Assembly: GCA_023014335.1 (NCBI GenBank)
Contig: JAECYW010000004.1
Span: 2,108,001 to 2,172,000 of the forward strand
Reading direction: 5' to 3'
DNA: 64,000 bases
Source: Galerina marginata
Lineage: Eukaryota > Basidiomycota > Agaricomycetes > Agaricales > Galerinaceae
Part shown: positions 36,126-47,901 of the stretch, in pieces
Position numbering within the stretch: the first letter of the stretch is position 1
Layout of the letters: every line of letters starts with the position of its first letter
The notes under the pieces: model-generated
Database searches by the model: none
Told to the model about the DNA's origin: nothing
What the model saw: the letters and a program-made list of their open reading frames with translations, nothing else
Translations under genes and position numbers: made by a program

Positions 36126-37782
36126 ATGCAAATGGCAGAAAATGCACCACCACTTGGTCCGCCATCAGACGACCCTGAGCACGATCTTCCGACCTACGCA
36201 CATGTGCGTGAACAGCAGCAACAGCAAACCGGGGAAGGTGGACTAGCAAGAGAACACCACCGGTCCCTAGAGACTTCGAAAGGAAAGAAATGGCTCTCCA
36301 TGTTTGTAAAAAGTCGCGCTACGAGCGCGACTTCACTGCCAATATTCTTTGAAGGCGACACTATCTCAGGGCGGGTCGAAGTCGATCTCGATAAAGCTGA
36401 GAGCAGCAAGGGCGTGTCTATTTCTGTGAGTGTGTCCCACCATTGGGCAAGACGAAGCCGCAAATAATTTATCCTCGTCCGTCGCCTCCGCGATTGAAAC
36501 TCACCATATTATTGTCTTCCCTAGATTCTAGCAGGGACGACTTTTGTTGGTCAAGAAGAAGACGTTTTCCTCAAAGAGGAAGAAAGCTTGTGGACGGGGT
36601 CTAAACTAAATGGAAAATACTCGTGGCCGTTCACCTTCAAGCTGCCGAAAGACGTGCTTCTTAAGGAAGATACGAGAAGCGAAACATTTCCTCTCCCACC
36701 GCATTTCACAGAGCGGGCAAGTCCTGCGTATATTGACTACAGATTGATCGTCACAGTAAAGCGAGGATTTCTGAAGGTCAATCAAACGTACGTCGATTTT
36801 TTTCCTTTGGGGGTCGGTGGTAAACTGAATTGAATTGGCTGCAATGTGTTCTAGCCTGGTTACCAGTTTCGGATACTATCCTTTGACATTGCCTGATCAG
36901 CCATCGCCTTTGAGGCGAATGGCATACTCAGAGCGCAGCCCTTTGATTGGACCAGAAGGCGATCAGGCGGGGTGGAAAGTTTTGTCGCCGATAAAGATCA
37001 AAGGCACCTTATTCAATACGAAGGAAGTCGAGGTCAATTGTACAGTGCGTAATTGTTATTCGTTTCTCGCAATGTAAATCTTGACGCCTCACTGAATATT
37101 TAGTTGGCCATCGCGACGCCGGTGAGTATTGTTCTATTTCAGGAAGCCTACATTCCGTATTGACAAAGGGTTTGTATTCGCCAGCTTTCGTTTGCCGTAG
37201 GCTCGCCTATTCCTTTGTCGATCACGTTTACTGCAGAGGACACGCACGCCCTGGATGTTTTGGCTAAACCAACCGCGATTCAATTGCATTTGAGGAGATC
37301 CATGGCGACTGGGACGGAGGCGACCGACGACGATGGTGCCAGGCGGACTGATAACCATTTCTTGGAAGATTGCGGGACTGCCTACTTCTGGCCATCGCAA
37401 GACGGAGCCCAAGAAACTAACAAACGGGTTTTGGAGGGAGAGCTGGAGCTTCCCAAGGCCCTGAAGCCAAGCTTCAAATTCCCGAAGTTCTCAATCCGTG
37501 TATGTGGATCTTATGCACGAAAGAGCCGCCAATTTACTAATGAGACCACAGTATTCACTTGATCTTTTAGGGTTCACGGTGGCGGGCTTTGTCGCCAGCG
37601 AGGATAACAATGCTGTCTTGATAAAAGAACCAGTGACCATTGTTACAAGACAGATCCCTGGGCTAGTGGTGCATTCATATGCTCCTCCTGGGTATGAAAA
37701 GCCCCAAAGTGTCGATTACAACAAGTCAGTGGGATTGTTGGAGAACGGAAACCAAAGGTTTTTGCCACACCACCATCGATGA
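36126..37782 (+). CDS. Arrestin-like protein, array copy 4
   Basis: Last and shortest of the array. The start MQMAENAPPLGPPSDDPEHD is followed by LPTYAHVREQQQQQ (LPxY, then polyGln). The N-domain reads ATSLPIFFEGDTISGRVEV, SKLNGKYSWPFTFKLPKDV, LPPHFTERASPAYIDYRLIV and TVKRGFLKVNQT. The second half reads FGYYPLTLPDQPSPLRRMAY, IGPEGDQAGW, TLFNTKEVEVNCT, SFAVGSPIPLSITF and TAYFWPSQDG. The final exon has YSLDLLGFTVAGF and YAPPGYEKPQS (PPxY), ending in a His-rich tail. The second Met (MAEN) is an alternative start. The 18-nt exon is at 37104-37121. Confidence 0.8.
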
Positions 37783-37913
37783 GTTACATTTCTCGAATTA
37801 TGTCAGTAAGTTGCTCTTTGTATTCATAGGATCATCTATTGGTAGGTAAATTATGCAGTATTCCCATTGTATCACTCACATACTTTATATTGAAACTTAC
37901 GTTGAAAAATACA

Positions 37914-39104
37914 TCAATCTTGCTCAATAGACATAAGCAATAAATTTTCGAAGCTGTCGTCCCCTTTCCCCAAGCTAGTCCCATTTGCCCCGACACCACA
38001 GAGCAAGTCTTCATCAAGCGCTGGTACGATCCACGCATAAGATTCAGCACGACGATGGGCCACAAACAAAAATATCGTATCATCAAAACTTGAACCAAAC
38101 CGCCGCCAATCTCCACCAGCTGATTTGTCTTTCACGAGAACAGGGTTGAATGTGAACCACAGTCCAAATGCTGACCAGAATGCTGTCTCCTTTGCAAGAC
38201 TTCGAATCTTGCAGGAGATAAAGACTGTGGGGCTTTGACAGTCACAGGAATGGCTCTTTGGATGAAAAAATGGCGGGGACGTAATGTGGAGTAACGATCG
38301 AAGGAGTGGACCAAGAAGCTCTGGAAAGTAAACCTTTTGGCATTCGGGATTAGTGAACCTTTTCGAGGGTTCCACGCAAGAACTACGGACCAAGTCGCTG
38401 CAAATTATATGGGTCAATCTGCAAGAGTCTCTTGGCCGTGACCTTTGCTCGAGAAAGAGCGAAGCTAGCTCTGACATGTCTTCCCATCTGCCCCAAGATA
38501 GGGGCCTAATTGTGAGGGTGTCCTGGTTTGGGGAATCAGCCTCAAGTTTCACCATTATAGGACGCAAATTATTTTCAAGCAAGGGGCAAACCTTTTACAA
38601 TATCAGCCTGTATTTAAGATGTCAGACTGATCTTTAAGTACCTCGGGAAGGTCAGTTACGATAAGATGGTCGCGTCCTGGTTTCAGTAATTTTGCGACAG
38701 AAACCGCTATTAAACCAGAACCAGAGCCAAGTTCAATTATCGTAACACCCTGAGTAGCCTTTGACGCGTCGATGAAGGGTGGATCGAACTCCAGGTTAGG
38801 CATTGGATGGATGTAAAGAGTCATTGCGTGTGCTGCTTCCCTGCCGGCGCATTGAATGGTGTTCAAGAAAACGTTGCTACTCTGGTCGAGTCAAAATTTA
38901 CCATACTCTTCCTGCAATGCCGTAATTACGGATTGCAAGTTCTTGAGCGACCAGTCCAAAGCTCGCATCATCGATGTCCTGATCGTCTGATATGGGGTTG
39001 GATGGATGAATTTGCAGATTTAATGGAAAGTTGGAATTGCAAGAGAATAATTGGGGCTCCTGCATCTTGAGTGTGCAAGCAAGGACTGGGATCAAAGGGA
39101 TCAT
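37914..39104 (-). CDS. Protein-lysine methyltransferase-like (family 16, METTL21-type)
   Basis: The start at 39104 gives MIPLIPVLACTLKMQEPQLF. Then RNYGIAGRVW joins over an intron to EAAHAMTLYIHPMPNLEFD. The SAM-binding motif follows as IIELGSGSGLIAVSVAKLL, with LIVTDLPEV in the next strand. A second junction yields PEVCPLLENNLRPI. Later parts read KLEADSPNQDTLTIRPLSWGR and VYFPELLGPLLRSL, and the gene ends SFENLLLMSIEQD. The sequence order G-IAG-RVWEAA ... ELGSGSGL ... TDLPEV fits the METTL21/EFM class, which methylates lysines of elongation factors and chaperones. Its substrate cannot be told from sequence. An inverted-repeat element begins 45 bases upstream of the start. Confidence 0.85.
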
Positions 39105-39148
39105 GTTGGGCACACTGATTTGTACAAGTTTGAAAGTAAAGCTAACAG

Positions 39149-39441
39149 TTACGGTGTACGCGAGCCGCAAGGTTCACTTGACGTGAACTTGTCCGTCGCA
39201 ACACCCCTTCGGCTCGATCCGAGCCACCTATCCGGCAAACCAGTTCGCTTACTCAATGGACAGGATACTTTTCTACGGCCAGCCTCGGGCTTACTGGCTT
39301 ACTCGAGGAGCGGCAGTGGTATGTAGGCTCTTTAGACACCTCTCTACGACCCTCTAGACATGTTTCTACCTGATATCGGATAATTAAAAGCTTCACGTAA
39401 CGTATATCCGCCTTCTGCCAGTGAGGAGTTTGGGGTGAAGC
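39149..39441 (+). repeat. Left terminal inverted repeat
   Basis: Pairs with 40846-41132. Near the outer end it contains GTTCACTTGACGTGAAC, itself a small palindrome, which could form a subterminal hairpin or transposase site. Confidence 0.88.
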
Positions 39442-40280
39442 ATATCGACGTTAAATTGGAGAAATTTAGCCCTGACTCTGAGGATTATTACCGATACATG
39501 TCACTCTGCGATTTGGCTGAGCTGCTCTGCTGTATGGACAATGCTCACGGTGATGCGCGATCCACGGCGCTGACGTTGCACACAAAATATGCCCAGCATC
39601 AAAATCTTAAAATACTATTCTTTTAAGGCGCGAAGATCGACCTAATCATCGACTCCCCATTAGAGATCCTAGGAAATTTCACCACCTAATACCCAATTAT
39701 TTCAATGTGTTTTAAAGTAAGTAACTACCAATTTGTAAAGATTTCTTGGGACGAGGTGAATAGGCGCCCACAGCTTATCGGAAATACCAATGTCCCATTC
39801 CTGCAATAAACGCAAGGTCCACAGAATCAAACAAGTAACCCTGGGCGTTCCATGGTTACCCTTATTAGCCATTAAGGCTTCCATCATTCACAAGTTCCGG
39901 CATGGTTTTGGCAGAATTGACATGGTCAGAAGAGGAAAAGGCCGACTCGGGTTTGAGAAGGCAACCCTTGCAATTATGCAAGGGCGGTGTTTCTCGAAGT
40001 TTACTCATGCTAAAGAGTACAACATGAGCAACATCAGTAACTACGGATGACATGGCTGTTAAAGTAAATTAGTTAGAAAGACATGCTTCTCGACTCGCGT
40101 GCCGTCGTCAATCTGCCAATGTAAGTATTAAAGGCTCTTTCTCATGTGAGTCAATAATCACCTAGTCAATAATAGATTAAATTAGGGAATAGCACAGGTA
40201 ACCAGTGAATGTCTTGGCGCCCACTACCTGTACCCATACCTGCAGATACCCGTACCCGTCGAAACAACCTAAGAACGCGA

Positions 40281-40308
40281 AAATCGGCCAAGAAAAATCG
40301 GCCAAGAA
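40281..40308. repeat. 14-bp direct repeat, two copies
   Basis: AAATCGGCCAAGAA occurs twice in tandem (40281-40294 and 40295-40308) inside the element's interior. Confidence 0.8.
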
Positions 40309-40845
40309 ATGAGCACGATACACCCAAATTCAATGTTTTTCACAACGTTGAGTGTATCTCACTCGTTTCTGCACCAAGCCATTCTCTTATTCATTTCGAA
40401 ATCTACATTCTAACATTAGTACTCGGTGCTACATTATTGTTAGATGCACCTTGATATACAGACCGTGCAATTGAAAGTAGCTATCAGGTAAGTGAATAAG
40501 CGCCGGGGAACTTAGCGCCGGTGCGTCCATTTCGAAGAATGGCCGTAGTGCGTTAAGTACTCAGAAAAATCATAAATTCAGTTGGATGGCACATCAATAC
40601 ATTTCAAATATTACTTTCATTAGGCTATCACTGGCAGTTCAATGAATTAGCTTTCTTACGGTCATTCAATTATCATGTCACTTCATAAAATTATATCTTC
40701 AATGTGTAGTCAAAAGAAGTCACTAACTTCAGTGCACTTAAATCTGAATTGTTCATCTCCAAAATGTGTCCTTGGAGTTGAACATACAAGGTACGTTTGT
40801 AATATCTCAATTGTGCTCGTTGCCTGTTCTAAATATTGCCCTTGA

Positions 40846-41132
40846 GCTTCACCCCAAACTCCTCAGAAGGCGGATATACGTTACGTGAAGCTTTTAATTA
40901 TCCAATATTAGGTAGAAACATGTCTAGAGGGTCGTAGAGAGGTGTCTAGAGAGTCCACATACCACTTCCGCTCCTCGAGTAAGCCAGAAAACCCGAGGCT
41001 GGCCTTAGAAAAGTATCCTGTCCATTGAGTACGTGAACTGGTTTGCCGGATAGGTGGCCCGGATCAAGCCGAAGGGGTGTTGCGACGGACAAGTTCACGT
41101 CAAGTGAACCTTGCGGCTCGCGTACACCGTAA
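40846..41132 (-). repeat. Right terminal inverted repeat
   Basis: Reverse complement of 39149-39441; it lacks 6 nt present in the left copy around 39417-39422. Differences between the two ends are mostly transitions. Confidence 0.88.
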
Positions 41133-41291
41133 ACAGTGGGGGTTTGAATATTTCACATGCTTCCTCTTTCCATTACGCAGATTGGATAGACGCAGAACCG
41201 GTACTAGGTATCCCCGCAGACCTGATGCCTCTCCCCGATATGCGGCCATGACGGCTCTGCTTTAGCCGCCGTAATCCTAGCTTCTACCCTC

Positions 41292-42609
41292 ATGCCTGCG
41301 CAGTCGAAACCCGTTCAGCAGCTCACTCCTTTCGGTGCAGCTTTGGCTGGAGCTCTTGGTGGATGCTTCAGCACTGCGTATGTCGTCTTTTCGGGCAAAT
41401 AATATCTCACATATTCACAAATATACTTTCAAGAATTGTTTATCCTCTCGATGTGTAAGTCCTCCAATTTTTTTATTTTTTGTCTATTTAATTCATCTCG
41501 CCTTTAGCGCAAAAACTCGCATCCAAGCTTTACCATCTGATCCAAAGGGAAATCGCAAGGATAAACTCTCGATGACTTCCGTTATGCTAAGGATATATAA
41601 GCACGAGGGTATATTGGGATTGTACCGAGGCTTTGGAGCCACCATGTTGAACACCTTTTCTATGCGTATGTGTCCTGGGCCTATACTGTCGAGTATTTCT
41701 AACGTGACTACTATCTTAGAATATGCATATTTCTTCTTTTACTCCCTCGTGAGGTCGTCTTATATTAAGCGATTAACAAGGAAACTTCCACCTGGCTCCA
41801 AATTGCCACCCCTATCGACGGCAGCAGAACTCCTTCTAGGTGCTATAGCCGGTGGACTGGCGCAGATATTTACTATTCCGGTTTCCGTCATTGCAACTCG
41901 TCAACAAGTAGGACGTCCTGAAAGATCCGAGACCTCAGACACTACAGACAGAGAAGCAGACGACTCATTCGTGGGTGTAGCACGGGAAATTATTGAGGAA
42001 GAGGGGGTTACTGGTCTATGGCTCGGCCTAAAGCCGGGACTGGTGTTAACAGTCAACCCTGCTATCACGTATGGCGCATTCGAACGCGTTAAGAGTTTGA
42101 TTCTCCTCGCCAAAGGCAACGCATCAACAAAAATGGGGCCTTGGCTATCGTTCATAATCGGCGCCTTGAGTAAGACGCTTGCGACAGTTGTAAGCAGCTT
42201 CAAATTTTCAGCGACACCATGACATCCTAATTCCTGCCTAGGTAACATACCCGTACATCATGGCGAAAGTAAGAATCCAAGCCCGCAGCGACGATGCCGA
42301 GGAGTCGATTACAAATAAGGGATCGCCTCATTCTTATGAACACCACCACAAACACAGCAAGCACGTCGGTGCTATCGATATCCTTTCCCGTGTATGGAAG
42401 CGCGAGGGTTTCACTGGGTGGTATCAGGTAATGTGATTGTACATTGTTCGACCTTTCTCGATGTTTACGAATTGTTATAGGGAATGGAGGCACAGATCAC
42501 AAAAGCAGTTCTCTCACAAGCCTTGCTGTTCATGTCAAAAGAACAATTCGAACACTGGGCTCTCGCTATCATGGTCTTCATTGCTCGTCTATCCGCAAAT
42601 CGTCAATGA
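41292..42609 (+). CDS. Peroxisomal mitochondrial-carrier-family protein (Ant1/PMP34-like)
   Basis: A solute carrier of the mitochondrial carrier family, most like peroxisomal adenine nucleotide carriers that bring ATP in for fatty-acid activation. The start MPAQSKPVQQLTPFGAALAG leads to GGCFSTA|IVYPLDV|AKTRIQA over two introns, the first PxDxxKxR repeat. Then come RIYKHEGILGLYRGFGATML, QYAYFFFYSLVR and a long loop. The second repeat reads LLLGAIAGGLAQIFTIPVSV and IATRQQ, with its acidic residue lost. The third reads SFIIGALSKTLAT|VTYPYIMAKVRIQAR, also degenerate. Loss of the classic charges in repeats 2 and 3 is typical of the PMP34/Ant1 branch. The C-terminus reads QALLFMSKEQFEHWALAI. The promoter is cut 160 bases upstream by the inverted-repeat element. 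Confidence 0.88.
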
Positions 42610-43655
42610 TTTTTTATATCCACTTTATATACCGATGTAGAAGTGCGTGTAGATTAACAGTAGATTCCTGTAGATTCGGCCCACAGCATAGTCTTCTCCA
42701 TATCCACACCCTAGATGCTGCTCGAAATAAAGACAGACAAATCAAGCTTGAAAATCCGGATGCCTATATGCTACCAGTAGTAGTGTTCGAGTGTCGGTCA
42801 CCCAGTTTTGCAAGAAGTCAAGCAGGGATTTTGTCAATCATGGTAGGCAGGTCACTGGATTGTTCAGGTTCGCAACAGTGGCCGTGAAAAAGATAGAACT
42901 TCTTGAGTAATGGCTGATGTCGAAGTTGTCAGTTGTCAGAAATTATTGGCCATTGGCGGAGCGAATTGGTCAGAAAGTCTATGACCGGACTGGCCAAGAT
43001 TAGATTCAGAGCTGGAAATCCAAGTTCAAACACGAGATTTGTCTCTTGGAAGTATTCGTCAGAACCCGAGGCAACGAAATGTATGTTTCCTACAAGACGA
43101 GGGCACACACAAGTCAGAGCCCTGCTGGGGAGCCATCTACGAAAATGTTGATGACTGCAATTGACTTCACAAGGAGCATTCAATAGGCAGGAGTGCAATG
43201 GTATGAGAAATTAATAGCTATTGAGGCCGTGAGATCTCCCGCTGGTGGTCATAAGCATAAGTAGTATCTGGTACGATGACATGGGGAAGCCCTGGGCCTT
43301 CAAGCTTCAAGGTTAACCACTTGGAGGGGAAAGGAAATCCGTACCGTTCCGCATCTTCCTGTCGTTACATAGGGCATCGTTGCAATCACGGTGCTGTGTA
43401 AAATTCAGCGACATAGGGTGATAACGATGGTGGAGGAACTCAGGAGGGGAGCGAGGTTCACACCGGTCACAATGCACCAAAGGTTCTGTTTATTCGGCAG
43501 GTCGTCAACATCCTCACACAAACACTAACAGGAACCCTCCACTTTGCCCTGTCCAAACGACGAACACCATCTGCTATCCATGTCCTCGAGCTAGTTTTCA
43601 GGTCTTTTTGGCCTTGTACAAGTCATATATCAGAATATCTTGATCGTAGTCACAT
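42610..43655. other. Intergenic region
   Basis: About 1 kb between the carrier and arp10. Frames such as 42929-43198 minus and 42933-43151 plus mirror each other and have no family resemblance. Confidence 0.5.
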
Positions 43656-45649
43656 ATGTCGACCTCTCCTGCCACACCCAGAAGCAAAACTACTTTCCAT
43701 CCTACTACTCCAGCAACTGCGCGTGTGGCAGCTTCTAATGCCGTCCAAGCTTCACCCCATTATGCGACTACAAGACGACACTCTTTGTATGGCGTAGAAG
43801 ATAGGGTCGTGATTGATCCAGGATCTCGAATTTGGAAGGTTGGGTTTAGTGGTGAAGGACGGCCAAGGGATGTCTTTCTTGCAGGTGGTCAGGGTGGATC
43901 TGCGTTTTGGAAGCTCAGCAGAGCTATGGATCCGGCTGAGAGGGCGGAAGAAGACCGGTTGTTAGAGGCTCGTCTACAGGATTGTCTGCGAGCTGTATTT
44001 CACGAGTGAGTAACGTGTTCTTCGCGTCCTTTTGACTATTGAGCGACCTATGAAGTTCGTTATTGGCAGATCCAAAAGCGCGTAAAGTAATATTGGTCGA
44101 AAATCCTCTTCTTCCTTTGTATATCAAAGAGACTATTGCTAGAATTTTGTTTGAAAATCAGGTGTGCATCAACCATCTTATTGTATGCCAGTTGTTCAAG
44201 GAGTGCAGGTCCCCTCTGTGTCGTTTGCTTGCAGTCATTTATTGTCTCTATTCGCAGTTGGCCGTATTACAGGTCTTGTCCTCGACTGTGGTCATTTAGA
44301 GTCGGTTACCATTCCCGTAAATCTCAAGGTTCTCAATATCTTTCTTTGTACTCATCTTTTTATGTAGATCTTCGCTGCCAGGCCTCTTTTTCCACAAATA
44401 AAGACGACTCCCATTGCTGGCGCGCGACTGGCGTCACATATCCGAGCTCTTCTTCTCATGTTTGCGACTTATTTACCCCCTCCAGCTTCACTAAGCGCGG
44501 CCATCAATGTTCCTGCGGCAAACCGTTCAACACGGGTTCCTGAAGAAATTTTAACGGATGCAGTCGTCGAAGAGATCAAAACCCGTTGCTGTTTCGTAGG
44601 AGATGTCCTCGGAACCGCTAAAGAGCTCCAAAGAGGGGAAACACCTGCACCTGAAGAAGGCTCCGAGATGGAGGTTCCCCAAAGTGACACGGGTTCTGAT
44701 TTTTCTTATGCCGGAATATCGCAGCAAGGCTCCGAATTCTCAGTCGTCTCAAATGCACGCACGAGAAACGAGAATCCTCCCGGAGAAAGTCATTTACAGG
44801 CCTTAGCAAGTATGTACAAACGATATTCCACGGCTACAGATATTCAGATGCGAGTGGTTCCTCCTCCGTCTCAACCAACCGGTACTGGGCGAGGGACACT
44901 GATAATTCCTGGGTGGATAAGAGAGCGAGCGACGGAACTCCTATTTGAAGGCGGCGACGTCGATGAAAGCAGTTTGGCGGAAACTATTTTAGACGCCTTA
45001 TTAAAGGTCAGCTTTCGTCACTTTGTTTTGAAACGACGTTACTCACTTGCTTATTATTTATGCAGGTTCCCCGCGACCTTCGTAAAACCCTTGCATCTTC
45101 GATTCTGGTGACCGGGGGTACAGCCATGCTTCCCGGATTTATCCCTCGACTCCAGGCCGAAATTGTGCGTGCGCTGACTGCTCCGAACCAGCCATCCAAG
45201 GAACAAACAAGATCCGACAAAACAACCCCACCTCCATATGACAGATATGGCCCTCTTCGGCCCCTTCTTCCATTCTTCGCCATTTTAAACAACCCATCGC
45301 CTCCGCCAGCGGTTTCAGAAAGAGCTGGAGCAAATGCAGGAAAGGCGCCTGCATTTTCTCCGGCTACGCTCGCTTGGGTAGGAGGTTCCTTGGCTGGGTA
45401 CTAACCTCGTTATCTCACCATCTATTCATTGGCTAACTGTCACTTTTCTTCAGATCTCTCAAAACTGGAGGAGTGGAAATCGCTCGCGAGAAATGGGACG
45501 AAGATGATCCAAACCGGAATGTCGAGGACAGCATGGATATCTCAGCAGACATGAAGACACCTCCTCGAAGCATCCTTCCAGACTGGACGAGATCTCCTTT
45601 ACCTGCTGGAGCACCGTCTGCCAAAGCTCAAGCACCCTCTTCCGTGTAA
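43656..45649 (+). CDS. ARP10: Actin-related protein Arp10 (dynactin pointed-end)
   Basis: Arp10/Arp11 caps the pointed end of the dynactin filament and helps dynein bind cargo. The start MSTSPATPRSKTTFHPTTP is a Ser/Thr/Pro extension, followed by VVIDPGSRIWKVGFSGEGRP, the actin phosphate-1 loop in altered form. Next come RLQDCLRAVFHE, ARKVILVENPLLPLYIKETI, VPSVSFACSHLLSLFAVGRI and TGLVLDCGHLESVTIP (phosphate-2). Then ARLASHIRALLLMFA, EEIKTRCCFVGD, a Ser/Glu-rich insert, IPGWIRERATELLFEGGD, ASSILVTGGTAMLPGFIPRL and PATLAWVGGSLAG. It ends with an acidic Pro-rich tail, LPDWTRSPLPAGAPS. Nucleotide-binding residues deviate from actin, as is common for Arp10. Confidence 0.85.
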
Positions 45650-46433
45650 ACAGGTGTCGTGGACTGTATTTTCATATGTACTAATTAATGTGAAGATCTT
45701 ATAAATAAGTAATCATTTTAATGCTTGGTACTTATGTTGGTGTTCCACAAGCGCCTTTATGTAATTTGTGTGGGATCGGTCTGCACTCCTGGATTTGAAT
45801 GCAACCGGTAATAACCGCTCAAGGAGAATATGGGACGATGCCACCGTGACATTGGTGACTTATTTAATATTTATCATCTCCCCGGAGTTTAGTGATGTAG
45901 TCAGTTGAGTTGACGTTCGTTCGCGACCTTGGTTGCCGCCGTGGCCATAAACCGCACATCTGCAACTCTATGTCGTTTTTAGAAATGCAAATAAACGCCT
46001 GTTCGCTTGCAATTCGGCATGCTCTTCACGACGGCTACGTGGATGTTGTATCGCCAGCATCATACCCCCCTAAAAAAACGCGATATTCAACGGGACACTT
46101 ATCCACCACGATTCTCCTCTCCCAGCAGCCCGTATCAGATAAATAGGAATATTCAAGAGCAAAACTGTCGCATTGGCACTAGATCAGCTTCGTGGCCTAT
46201 GAGCAAGTGAACCACAGTTGGTGGACCAAGTCGAAACCAATGCTGCTTGTGAGGTAGCTGCTTGGTCGTGCGTTTGGAAAGGATATCTGGAGACCGGCGA
46301 ATGGTCTTATGTTGCACAAAACGTGCCATATTGGGGTGGGGAACAGGTTTAGATTATACAACATACTTATTGACGAGGAAACGGTGCCCATAGCACGGAT
46401 AGATTGAAGAAAGAAAAGATTGTACGGGGAAAA
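45650..46433. other. Intergenic, convergent 3' ends
   Basis: About 780 bases between arp10 (plus) and the short PB1-like gene (minus). Nothing recognisable is present. Confidence 0.5.
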
Positions 46434-47207
46434 TCAGGGCGGAGTGTCCAGTATGCGTAGAGTGATCTTGTTTCCATCATTTGCGGTTATGATTTTTCTC
46501 CAGTCGCTTTCGCGGTCGATGAATCGCATTTCAGTACAACTGGCTAGCGACATTCTCCTACAGCCAGGATTGGTCGACGGCGGAAGAGCAAGTACGACAG
46601 AGAAAGTGTGTGATAAGAGAATATTTTCCTGATTGACGAATTTATCGTAAAGCCGCCGTTTGAGGTCCGCGAATTTTATGTCGCGAGAGGTCCGTAGCAT
46701 AATTATCGAAGCGTTATGAGCTGCCTTGATATATATGTGGTCGGCAGTAGGTGTCGAGCAGAAGGATGATATCCTGAGCTTTGTTTTTTGCGTGATATCT
46801 TGGTGGATGCCAGACGGTGAAAAACTCTCTATAGAACCCGGAGACAAAGGTTCTAGAATGAAGCATTGTTATTTTTGAGGATGAAGTTGCAGGTAGAATA
46901 ATTGCACACCAGAATCAGCATCACACTCTTCCTCCAGGTCGGTATAATTACCGAAATCTGAACAAAAATCTTGAGCGAAAATCTGATTTTCGTCTGCGAT
47001 GGAGATATCCAGTTTAGAGAAGGGAGTCAAGGGACGTTGAGGAACAAGAAATTCCTTCTGGATAAAGTTTGGGGTGGCAACAATGGTTCGTTCGATTGGC
47101 TTGAATTGTTCGGTGATGCTTTCCGAATCAGTGAGGCCAAGTGCAAGCAGAAGACCGTTGAGCGACTCAGAGGATGATAGTTCACGGGAACCCACTGATT
47201 CTGGCAT
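46434..47207 (-). CDS. Short PB1-like protein, partial paralogue of the next gene
   Basis: Two exons joined over an intron at about 46856-46910 give a protein with MPESVGSRELSSSESLNGLL, then GSIESFSPSGIHQDI. The C-terminal domain reads YIKAAHNASIIMLRTSRDIK, FADLKRRLYDKFVNQENILL, then DWRKIITANDGNKITLRIL. That domain is clearly homologous to the C-terminus of the gene at 47902-50081. The N-terminal ~380 residues of that neighbour are missing here. An acceptor-like CTAG just before the Met, with in-frame AACACG, suggests an unplaced upstream exon. It may be a real short paralogue or a decaying duplicate; the open frame and conserved domain favour function. Confidence 0.6.
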
Positions 47208-47901
47208 CGTGTTCTAGGGATAACTGATTAGAACAGCATCGTTGTTTTCTGGGATTGTATGCTCACAGCTATTTCAGACCAAAAAGCGGGGCCATACCGT
47301 AATGACACTTGAGGTAGTCGTTGGTGGGTTCGAGTCTTTGTATGTGGGGGGTGAAGGCAATGCCACCCATCAATAGAGAAAGATTAAGTGGTCTGACGAT
47401 CAGATGGCGAACTTCCGAAATAGTTCAGAATATCCCTCCGAAATCATGAAAGGTGTCGTGCGGTGGGATAAAGACGGAATTAAAGACTTGGCAGAAGTGG
47501 CAAATCACCATGATAATTCGACGATACAGCGCTTCGTTCGTCCTGGACTATGGTGGTTTAAGAGCAAGTGGGCCGAACTCAAGAGCTTGAACTCAGAACT
47601 GTCAGTTAAATCAACACGTGACACTAAGGACTCGACCAATTGCAAGTTGCACTCACAAAGGCACGATAACGTTGAAAGTTCATGTATTGAATTGGTACAA
47701 TGCATTTAAGGCAATAATGGTAATGGTAACAAATGAACACTTATGTGTCAAATGGGTTTGGTGAAGGTAAAGTGGGTGGAATTGAATGGTCCGAAAAGGT
47801 ATCCAAGAGGCCGAAAATGATAGTCATGAGTTCGAACTACGAAGAGCGGTAGTAATCCGTACGCTTCGTGGAGCGTGGAACCGCGTGTTATAAAAGTAAA
47901 A
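47208..47901. other. Spacer between PB1-like paralogues
   Basis: About 690 bases. It may contain an unrecognised 5' exon of the short paralogue; frames at 47404-47709 do not resemble its neighbour. Confidence 0.4.

Larger units (their letters stand above)
39149..41132. mobile_element. Non-autonomous element with long terminal inverted repeats
   Basis: The first ~293 bases (39149-39441) are an inverted copy of the last 287 (40846-41132), about 95% identical by eye: some 13 substitutions plus one 6-nt indel. Both ends start TTACGGTGTACGCGAGCCGC when read inward. ACAG directly abuts both ends (39145-39148 and 41133-41136), consistent with a 4-bp target-site duplication. The 1.4-kb interior has no frame above about 90 codons and no transposase motif, so the element looks non-autonomous. 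Superfamily is not assignable from this alone. Confidence 0.85.

Noticed and set aside
39051..39326. Short plus frame over the left inverted repeat
   Set aside because: The mirrored frame at the right repeat shows it is repeat sequence, not a gene.
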